In this document: positions 55,776 to 64,000 of the stretch, in pieces | Layout: each line of letters begins with the position of its first letter | Position numbering within the stretch: the stretch's first letter is position 1 | NCBI GenBank assembly: GCA_963924555.1 | Contig: OZ004593.1 | Coordinates: 6,997,295-7,061,294 of the forward strand | From: Crambe crambe | Taxonomy: Eukaryota; Porifera; Demospongiae; Poecilosclerida; Crambeidae | Length of the DNA: 64,000 nt | Direction of reading: 5' to 3' | Made by a program: the position numbers and the translations under genes | Notes under the pieces: generated by a model | The model's input: only the letters and a program-made list of their open reading frames with translations | Told to the model about the DNA's origin: nothing | Databases searched by the model: none

Positions 55776-56795
55776 GGTAAAATAGCCATGAGGTTATGTC
55801 TTGTTAACCTGGGTTGAGGTTTCCAGAGGTAAAATAGCCATGAAGTTATCCATCGTTAACTTGGGTTGAGGTTTCCAGAGGTAAAATAGCCATGAGGTTA
55901 TGTCTTGTTAACCTGGGTTGAGGTTTCCAGAGGTAAAATAGCCATGAGGTTATCCAACGTTAACCTGGGTTGAGGTTTCCAGAGGTAAAATAGCCATGAG
56001 GTTATGTCTTGTTAATCTGGGTTGAGGTTTCCAGAGGTAAAATAGCCATGAGGTTATGTCTTGTTAACCTGGGTTGAAGTTTCCAGAGGTAAAATAGCCA
56101 TGAGGTTATGTCTTGTTAATCTGGGTTGAGGTTTCCAGAGGTAAAATAGCCATGAGGTTATCCAATGTTAACCTGGGTTGAGGTTTCCAGAGGTAAAATA
56201 GCCATGAGGTTATGTCTTGTTAACCTGGGTTGAGGTTTCCAGAGGTAAAATAGCCATGAGGTTATCCAACGTTAACCTGGGTTGAGGTTTCCAGAGGTAA
56301 AATAGCCATGAGGTTATGTCTTGTTAACCTGGGTTGAGGTAAAATAGCCATGAGGTTATCCAACGTTAACCTGGGTTGAGGTTTCCAGAGGTAAAATAGC
56401 CATGAGGTTATGTCTTGTTAATCTGGGTTGAGGTTTCCAGAGGTAAAATAGCCATGAGGTTATCCAATGTTAACCTGGGTTGAGGTTTCCAGAGGTAAAA
56501 TAGCCATGAGGTTATGTCTTGTTAACCTGGGTTGAGGTTTCCAGAGGTAAAATAGCCATGAGGTTATCCAACGTTAACCTGGGTTGAGGTTTCCAGAGGT
56601 AAAATAGCCATGAGGTTATGTCTTGTTAACCTGGGTTGAGGTAAAATAGCCATGAGGTTATCCAACGTTAACCTGGGTTGAGGTTATCAGAGGTAAAATA
56701 GCCATGAGGTTATGTCTTGTTAACCTGGGTTGAGGTTTTCAGAGGTAAAATAGCCATGAGGTTTTGTTTCGTTAACAGGGGTTGAGGTAAAGTAT
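55776..56795 (+). repeat. 52-bp minisatellite, array A2 with higher-order structure
   Basis: About twenty copies of the A1 unit. The six bases before GTTAA mostly alternate between TGTCTT and TCCAAC/T, giving 104-bp dimers. Two units (near 56336 and 56638) lack the same 10 bp, about 300 bp apart. Confidence 0.93.
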
Positions 56796-56814
56796 CCATG
56801 AGGTTAGTTAAGTA

Positions 56815-56975
56815 TTTATGAAGTCCCTCAAGTCATGGTAATGCACAGTAGATGTCCCTCAAGTCTATTCCTACATTTGGAAGTATTACCAAGTACACTT
56901 AAGTCCCTCAAGTCCATGCAAAGTCCCTAAAGGCCTGATAGAGATTACAAAAGTCCCTCAAGTCATGGTAATGCA
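56815..56975 (+). repeat. GTCCCTCAAG repeat block, copy 2
   Basis: Shorter second copy of the block at 54600-54870. Confidence 0.85.
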
Positions 56976-57252
56976 CAAGAAGTTGTGGCCACGCCTTCCC
57001 AAAGCACATCAAACTCCACCCCTCAACCACCAGCAAGTGTATAGCTAGGAGGGATGTCCAGCCAAAAGTATCTAAATTTCTAGTCCTAATCGAGAGGAAA
57101 AATTTTTTATAATTGAATTGTGAGACTTGATTTTAAATATAAAGAAATTGTGAGAATGATTGATTACATTAGAACTGTTTTTTGTGAGAATGATTGATTA
57201 GTCGAAATATCTCTTTAGGATTGAGTATTCTTCTTCGGAATAGAGTCGTCTC
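56976..57252 (-). repeat. rearranged copy of 55036-55450 with central inversion
   Basis: 56980-57025 repeats AAGAAGTTGTGGCCACGCC in forward orientation. 57047-57250 is the reverse complement of parts of 55087-55447, including the TGATTGATTA motifs and the ORF piece TTCGGAATAGAGTCGTC. After 57253 the forward order resumes. About 165 bp of the ORF is missing. Confidence 0.85.
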
Positions 57253-59050
57253 TTTTTTATCTTTCCCTCCCGGCTTGCACGTCTCGGTGAATATCCTTCA
57301 TGGATCCTTCCTGGATATTCTGGGACCTTGAAATTTCAGATACTTCTAGGAGGACAATTGGTGGCCCCCATGGATTCTGAGAGGACAATTGGTGACCCCC
57401 ATGGGCCAGATATATCATCCCTCCTAGCTATGACCTTACCTTGCACATCTCAGTGGATATCCTTCATGGTTTCGTATTCGATCCTTCCTGGATATTCTGG
57501 GACTTTGAAATTTCAGCTCCTTCTTGGAGGACAATTGGTGGCCCCCATGGATTCTTGGAGGACAATTGGTGGCCCCCATGGATCCTGAGAGGACAATTGG
57601 TGACCCCCATGGATTCTGGGAGGACAATTGGTGACCCCCATGGGCCAGATATATCATCCCTCCTAGCTATGACCTTACCTTTCCCTCCTGGCTTGCACAT
57701 CTCAGTGAATATCCTTCATGGTTTCGTATTCGATCCTTCCTGGATATTCTGGGACTTTGAAATTTCAGCTCCTTCTTGGAGGACAATTGGTGGCCCCCAT
57801 GGATTCTTGGAGGACAATTGGTGGCCCCCATGGATCCTGAGAGGACAATTGGTGACCCCCATGGATTCTGGGAGGACAATTGGTGACCCCCCATGGGCCA
57901 GATATATCATCCCTCCTAGCTATGACCTTACCTTTCCCTCCTGGCTTGCACATCTCAGTGAATATCCTTCATGGTTTCGTATTCGATCCTTCCTGGATAT
58001 TCTGGGACTTTGAAATTTCAGCTCCTTCTTGGAGGACAATTGGTGGCCCCCATGGATTCTTGGAGGACAATTGGTGGCCCCCATGGATCCTGAGAGGACA
58101 ATTGGTGACCCCCATCATCCCTCCTAGCTATGACCTTACCTTTCCCTCCTGGCTTGCACATCTCAGTGAATATCCTTCATGGTTTCATATTCGATCCTTC
58201 CTGGATATTCTGGGACTTTGAAATTTCAGCTCCTTCTTGGAGGACAATTGGTGGCCCCCATGGATTCTTGGAGGACAATTGGTGGCCCCCATGGATCCTG
58301 AGAGGACAATTGGTGACCCCCATGGATTCTGGGAGGACAATTGGTGATCCCCCATGGGCCAGATATATCATCCCTCCTAGCTATGACCTTACCTTTCCCT
58401 CCTGGCTTGCACGTCTCAGTGAATATCCTTCATGGTTTCGTATTCGATCCTTCCTGGATATTCTGGGACTTTGAAATTTCAGATACTTCTAGGAGGACAA
58501 TTGGTGGCCCCCATGGATTCTGAGAGGACAATTGGTGACCAGATATATCATCCCTCCTAGCTATGACCTTACCTTTCCCTCCTGGCTTGCATATCTCAGT
58601 GAATATCCTTCATGGTTTCGTATTCGATCCTTCCTGGATATTCTGGGACTTTGAAATTTCAGCTCCTTCTTGGAGGACAATTGGTGGCCCCCATGGATTC
58701 TTGGAGGACAATTGGTGGCCCCCATGGATCCTGAGAGGACAATTGGTGACCCCCATGGATTCTGGGAGGACAATTGGTGATCCCCCATGGGCCAGATATA
58801 TCATCCCTCCTAGCTATGACCTTACCTTTCCCTCCTGGCTTGCACATCTCAGTGAATATCCTTCATGGTTTCGTATTCGATCCTTCCTGGATATTCTGGG
58901 ACTTTGAAATTTCAGATACTTCTAGGAGGACAATTGGTGGCCCCCATGGATTCTGAGAGGACAATTGGTGACCAGATATATCATCCCTCCTAGCTATGAC
59001 CTTACCTTTCCCTCCTGGCTTGCACGTCTCAGTGAATATCCTTCATGGTT
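57253..59050 (+). repeat. ~250-bp macrosatellite with internal 31-bp repeats
   Basis: Seven or so units, each with ATCCCTCCTAGCTATGACC, CTTGCACATCTCAGTGAATA, TTCGTATTCGATCCTTCCTG and CTGGGACTTTGAAATTTCAG, followed by two to four 31-bp subunits GGACAATTGGTGGCCCCCAT. Open frames here are repeat by-products. Confidence 0.95.
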
Positions 59051-59054
59051 TCAT

Positions 59055-59305
59055 AGAAGGGATGACTAGGGCTAGATGCAACTCGGAAGGGATGACTAGA
59101 GCTAGATTCAACTTGGAAGGGATGTCTAGGGCTAGATGCAACTTGGAAGGGATGTCTAGGGCTAAATGCAACTCAGAAGGGATGACTAGGGCTAGATGCA
59201 ACTCGGAAGGGATGACTAGGGCTAGATGCAACTCGGAAGGGATGACTAGGGCTAGATGCAACTTGGAAGGGATGATTAGGGCAAGATGCAACTCGGAAGG
59301 GCTAG
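59055..59305 (+). repeat. 30-bp minisatellite containing CTAGGGCTAG
   Basis: Eight copies of a 30-bp unit GAAGGGATGACTAGGGCTAG plus ATGCAACTCG. Most units carry 1.7 copies of the telomeric hexamer. The open frame of repeated EGMTRARCNS is a by-product of the array. Confidence 0.95.
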
Positions 59306-59319
59306 ATTTCAAAGTATAT

Positions 59320-59770
59320 AACCTACATGGCTAAATTAGGTGCCCCGGGTTAATACAGGTTGAGGTTATAAACCTACATGGCTAAATTAGGTGCCCCCGG
59401 GTTAATACAGGTTGAGGTTATAAACCTACATGGCTAAATTAGGTGCCCCCGGGTTAATACAGGTTGAGGTTATAAACCTACATGGCTAAATTAGGTGCCC
59501 CCGGGTTAATACAGGTTGAGGTTATAAACCTACATGGCTAAATTAGGTGCCCCCGGGTTAATACAGGTTGAGGTTATAAACCTACATGGCTAAATTAGGT
59601 GCCCCCGGGTTAATACAGGTTGAGGTTATAAACCTACATGGCTAAATTAGGTGCCCCCGGGTTAATACAGGTTGAGGTTATAAACCTACATGGCTAAATT
59701 AGGTGCCCCCGGGTTAATACAGGTTGAGGTTATAAACCTACATGGCTAAATTAGGTGCCCCTGGGTTAAG
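59320..59770 (+). repeat. 52-bp minisatellite, array B
   Basis: Eight to nine near-identical 52-bp units starting GTTAATACAGGTTGAGGTTA and containing CTACATGGCTAAATTAGG and CCCCCGG. Starts repeat every 52 bp (59371, 59423, 59475). Confidence 0.95.
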
Positions 59771-59789
59771 ACCTCAACCTACAGGTTAA

Positions 59790-61345
59790 GGAGATAAGCC
59801 CTCAGATTTCTTCAGGTTTCTTCAGGTTAGGTTCAGGTTAGGTTAGGTTGAGGTTAGAGGTCCAAATCGGCCCGAAGGGCATATGTACACCCCCTAGGGG
59901 ATCTCTATGGCACATGGGGGCAGGGTTAGCTGTCCTGGGGGCAATTTCATCTGGATTACCACGAAATTATCCCTCATGCTTCTCAGGTTATCCCTCCTGA
60001 CTGTTTTCCACCCATTCAGGTTTCTTCAGGTTTCTTCAGGTTAGGTTAGGTTGAGGTTAGGTTGAGGTTAGAGGTCCAAATCGGCCCTAAGGGCATATGT
60101 ACACCCCCTAGGGGATCTCTATGGTACATGAGGGCAGGGTTAGCTGTCCTGGGGGCATTTTCATCCGGACTACCACGAGGTTATCCCCCATGCCTCTCGG
60201 GTTATCCCTCCTGACTGTTTTCCACCCTTTCAGGTTTCTTCAGGTTTCTTCAGGTTTCTTCAGGTTAGGTTAGGTTGAGGTTAGGTTGAGGTTAGAGGTC
60301 CAAATCGGCCTGAAGGGCATATGTACACCCCCTAGGGGATCTCTATGGCACATGAGGGCAGGATTAGCTGTCCTGGGGGCATTTTCATCCGGACTACCAC
60401 GAGGTTATCCCTCATGCTTCTCAGGTTATCCCTCCTGACTGTTTTCCACCCATTCAGGTTTCTTCAGGTTTCTTCAGGTTTCTTCAGGTTAGGTTAGGTT
60501 GAGGTTAGGTTGAGGTTAGAGGTCCAAATCGGCCCTAAGGGCATATGTACACCCCCTAGGGGATCTCTATGGCACATGGGGGCAGGGTTAGCTGTCCTGG
60601 GGGCAATTTCATCTGGATTACCACGAAATTATCCCTCATGCTTCTCAGGTTATCCCTCCTGACTGTTTTCCACCCATTCAGGTTTCTTCAGGTTTCTTCA
60701 GGTTAGGTTAGGTTGAGGTTAGGTTGAGGTTAGAGGTCCAAATCGGCCCTAAGGGCATATGTACACCCCCTAGGGGATCTCTATGGCACATGGGGGCAGG
60801 GTTAGCTGTCCTGGGGGCAATTTCATCTGGATTACCACGAAATTATCCCTCATGCTTCTCAGGTTATCCCTCCTGACTGTTTTCCACCCATTCAGGTTTC
60901 TTCAGGTTTCTTCAGGTTTCTTCAGGTTAGGTTAGGTTGAGGTTAGGTTGAGGTTAGAGGTCCAAATCGGCCCTAAGGGCATATGTACACCCCCTAGGGG
61001 ATCTCTATGGTACATGAGGGCAGGGTTAACTGTCCTGGGGGCATTTTCATCTGGATTACCACGAAATTATCCCTCATGCTTCTCAGGTTATCCCTCCTGA
61101 CTGTTTTCCACCCATTCAGGTTTCTTCAGGTTAGGTTCAGGTTAGGTTAGGTTGAGGTTAGAGGTCAAAATCGGCCCGAAGGGCAAATGTACACCCCCTG
61201 GGGGATCTATAGTGCTCATGGGGGCAAGGTTAAATGTCCTGGGGGGATTTTATTCAGAGGTTATCCCCCATGCTTCTCAGGTTATCCCTCCTGACTGTTT
61301 TCTACCCATTCATGGCTATTTTTGGGGCCCCCTAGGTTTGATCAG
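59790..61345 (+). repeat. ~204-224 bp satellite, seven copies, with TTAGG-like and TTCAGGTTTC subrepeats
   Basis: TCCAAATCGG (last copy TCAAAATCGG) starts at 59861, 60075, 60299, 60523, 60737, 60961 and about 61165. Spacings are 214, 224, 224, 214, 224 and 204. Each unit contains AGGTTAGGTTAGGTTGAGG and one to three TTCAGGTTTC 10-mers, which account for the 10-bp steps. Confidence 0.93.
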
Positions 61346-61896
61346 GTTTGATCAGGTTTGATTATTGGTCGAAAACGACCATGGGGGCCTCGAATTTAGC
61401 CGTGAGGGCATTTTTTTAGTCCTAAGGGACGTTTTTTTAGCCATTAGGGCTCGATATTATCCATGAGGGATGCCATGAGGGCCTTGCTCAAAAGAAAATT
61501 GTAGTTTATCCCCCAAGGTTGGTAACCTGACCCCTGTGGCATCAAAACCCATCCCTCAACTCAAAATAAGACCAGTTTTTAGTCCTAAGGGCCGGGTTAT
61601 GTTGCCACGAGGGATAACCGGGTGCTCATGAGGGCAAGGTTAAGGTAGCTTTAGGGATATTTCCCTCATGCTACCGAACCTGGCCCCCATGCTTATCAGG
61701 TTTGCCCTCAGGCTCGAAACCTAACCTCAGGTTAAACCTGAGGTTTCTTCAGTTTTCTTTAAATCCCTAGTTTTCGAGATCGATTTTGCCCTCAAGGGCC
61801 AAGGTTTCTCGGCATGGGGGCGATTTTTAGCCCTAAGGGAACCTAGGTTTCTTTAGGTTAGGTGAGGCAAAACCTCAGGCATCCCCGACTCCATAG
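61346..61896 (+). other. telomere-proximal transition sequence
   Basis: Single-copy-looking sequence with degenerate phrases such as CATGAGGGC, CCCTAAGGG and AGGTTTGATC. No gene is visible. It ends ACTCCATAG directly at the first telomeric hexamer. Confidence 0.6.
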
Positions 61897-64000
61897 CTAG
61901 GGCTAGGGCTAGGGCTAGGGCTAGGGCTAGGGCTAGGGCTAGGGCTAGGGCTAGGGCTAGGGCTAGGGCTAGGGCTAGGGCTAGGGCTAGGGCTAGGGCT
62001 AGGGCTAGGGCTAGGGCTAGGGCTAGGGCTAGGGCTAGGGCTAGGGCTAGGGCTAGGGCTAGGGCTAGGGCTAGGGCTAGGGCTAGGGCTAGGGCTAGGG
62101 CTAGGGCTAGGGCTAGGGCTAGGGCTAGGGCTAGGGCTAGGGCTAGGGCTAGGGCTAGGGCTAGGGCTAGGGCTAGGGCTAGGGCTAGGGCTAGGGCTAG
62201 GGCTAGGGCTAGGGCTAGGGCTAGGGCTAGGGCTAGGGCTAGGGCTAGGGCTAGGGCTAGGGCTAGGGCTAGGGCTAGGGCTAGGGCTAGGGCTAGGGCT
62301 AGGGCTAGGGCTAGGGCTAGGGCTAGGGCTAGGGCTAGGGCTAGGGCTAGGGCTAGGGCTAGGGCTAGGGCTAGGGCTAGGGCTAGGGCTAGGGCTAGGG
62401 CTAGGGCTAGGGCTAGGGCTAGGGCTAGGGCTAGGGCTAGGGCTAGGGCTAGGGCTAGGGCTAGGGCTAGGGCTAGGGCTAGGGCTAGGGCTAGGGCTAG
62501 GGCTAGGGCTAGGGCTAGGGCTAGGGCTAGGGCTAGGGCTAGGGCTAGGGCTAGGGCTAGGGCTAGGGCTAGGGCTAGGGCTAGGGCTAGGGCTAGGGCT
62601 AGGGCTAGGGCTAGGGCTAGGGCTAGGGCTAGGGCTAGGGCTAGGGCTAGGGCTAGGGCTAGGGCTAGGGCTAGGGCTAGGGCTAGGGCTAGGGCTAGGG
62701 CTAGGGCTAGGGCTAGGGCTAGGGCTAGGGCTAGGGCTAGGGCTAGGGCTAGGGCTAGGGCTAGGGCTAGGGCTAGGGCTAGGGCTAGGGCTAGGGCTAG
62801 GGCTAGGGCTAGGGCTAGGGCTAGGGCTAGGGCTAGGGCTAGGGCTAGGGCTAGGGCTAGGGCTAGGGCTAGGGCTAGGGCTAGGGCTAGGGCTAGGGCT
62901 AGGGCTAGGGCTAGGGCTAGGGCTAGGGCTAGGGCTAGGGCTAGGGCTAGGGCTAGGGCTAGGGCTAGGGCTAGGGCTAGGGCTAGGGCTAGGGCTAGGG
63001 CTAGGGCTAGGGCTAGGGCTAGGGCTAGGGCTAGGGCTAGGGCTAGGGCTAGGGCTAGGGCTAGGGCTAGGGCTAGGGCTAGGGCTAGGGCTAGGGCTAG
63101 GGCTAGGGCTAGGGCTAGGGCTAGGGCTAGGGCTAGGGCTAGGGCTAGGGCTAGGGCTAGGGCTAGGGCTAGGGCTAGGGCTAGGGCTAGGGCTAGGGCT
63201 AGGGCTAGGGCTAGGGCTAGGGCTAGGGCTAGGGCTAGGGCTAGGGCTAGGGCTAGGGCTAGGGCTAGGGCTAGGGCTAGGGCTAGGGCTAGGGCTAGGG
63301 CTAGGGCTAGGGCTAGGGCTAGGGCTAGGGCTAGGGCTAGGGCTAGGGCTAGGGCTAGGGCTAGGGCTAGGGCTAGGGCTAGGGCTAGGGCTAGGGCTAG
63401 GGCTAGGGCTAGGGCTAGGGCTAGGGCTAGGGCTAGGGCTAGGGCTAGGGCTAGGGCTAGGGCTAGGGCTAGGGCTAGGGCTAGGGCTAGGGCTAGGGCT
63501 AGGGCTAGGGCTAGGGCTAGGGCTAGGGCTAGGGCTAGGGCTAGGGCTAGGGCTAGGGCTAGGGCTAGGGCTAGGGCTAGGGCTAGGGCTAGGGCTAGGG
63601 CTAGGGCTAGGGCTAGGGCTAGGGCTAGGGCTAGGGCTAGGGCTAGGGCTAGGGCTAGGGCTAGGGCTAGGGCTAGGGCTAGGGCTAGGGCTAGGGCTAG
63701 GGCTAGGGCTAGGGCTAGGGCTAGGGCTAGGGCTAGGGCTAGGGCTAGGGCTAGGGCTAGGGCTAGGGCTAGGGCTAGGGCTAGGGCTAGGGCTAGGGCT
63801 AGGGCTAGGGCTAGGGCTAGGGCTAGGGCTAGGGCTAGGGCTAGGGCTAGGGCTAGGGCTAGGGCTAGGGCTAGGGCTAGGGCTAGGGCTAGGGCTAGGG
63901 CTAGGGCTAGGGCTAGGGCTAGGGCTAGGGCTAGGGCTAGGGCTAGGGCTAGGGCTAGGGCTAGGGCTAGGGCTAGGGCTAGGGCTAGGGCTAGGGCTAG
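61897..64000 (+). repeat. telomere: perfect (CTAGGG)n, about 350 copies
   Basis: From 61897 to the last base the sequence reads CTAGGG without a visible exception: 2104 bp, 350 full copies plus four bases. The G-rich strand runs 5'->3' toward the end, as required at a right-hand chromosome end. The unit is TTAGGG with the first T changed to C. No TTAGGG unit is seen within the array. The array continues beyond the window or the window is cut at the contig end. Confidence 0.93.

Noticed and set aside
57328..59334. Many overlapping open frames on both strands (repeats of GGPHGF..., EGMTRARCNS...)
   Set aside because: They follow the satellite period exactly and occur on both strands; they are by-products of tandem arrays whose units happen to be stop-free.
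53035..61345. CRISPR array
   Set aside because: Units are head-to-tail satellites without unique spacers, and the genome is eukaryotic.
61897..64000. Nematode-type TTAGGC telomere
   Set aside because: No rotation of CTAGGG gives TTAGGC; the unit is a distinct T-to-C variant of TTAGGG.
1..64000. tRNA, rRNA or riboswitch genes
   Set aside because: No cloverleaf, A/B-box pair or conserved rRNA sequence was recognised by eye on either strand; a covariance-model scan would be needed to exclude them fully.

Overview
The window is metazoan nuclear DNA ending in a chromosome end, most likely from a demosponge-like animal. Reasons: a complete Notch receptor (an animal-only family), DED caspases, Munc18, IER-like and golgin genes, many tiny introns (about 50-70 bp), intergenic gaps often below 200 bp, and a homogeneous telomeric hexamer running to base 64000. 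The species assignment is inference.

Bases 1-44062 are a gene-dense arm with 20 protein genes. In order: an unrecognised partial gene (+), IMP3 (-), Notch (+), a membrane-anchored protein with two START domains (-), SET/I2PP2A (+), CK2 beta (-), POLE3 (+), a phostensin/taperin-like protein (+), UBE2F (-), Munc18 (+), PTPA (+), an IER-like immediate-early protein (-), a golgin-97-like GRIP golgin (-), threonine aldolase (+), WDR31 (-), a DED caspase A (+), EXOSC2 (-), PNPLA6/7 (+), a DED caspase B (-) and PIG-C (+). Sixteen of them form eight head-to-head pairs whose start codons lie 35-320 bp apart, and most 3' ends converge within 38-190 bp. Exon structures were worked out by hand from splice sites, reading phase and protein-family similarity.

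Bases 44063-53035 are gene-poor. They hold a degenerate tandem/dispersed repeat of about 1 kb and a 5'-truncated LINE (49548-51328, minus) inserted in one repeat copy; a neighbouring copy keeps the empty site.

Bases 53035-61896 are a subtelomere made almost wholly of tandem arrays (10, 30, 31, 52, about 170, 220 and 250 bp periods), including a duplicated block whose second copy carries an internal inversion. Short CTAGGGCTAG motifs are scattered through it.

Bases 61897-64000 are a perfect (CTAGGG)n array, about 350 copies, G-rich strand pointing outward. I read this as the telomere itself, with the first T of the usual animal TTAGGG changed to C. It is the most unusual feature of the window. 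Next in interest are caspase B with an altered active site, a CArG box upstream of the IER-like gene, and direct-repeat nuclear-receptor/TCF-like motifs in several divergent promoters.
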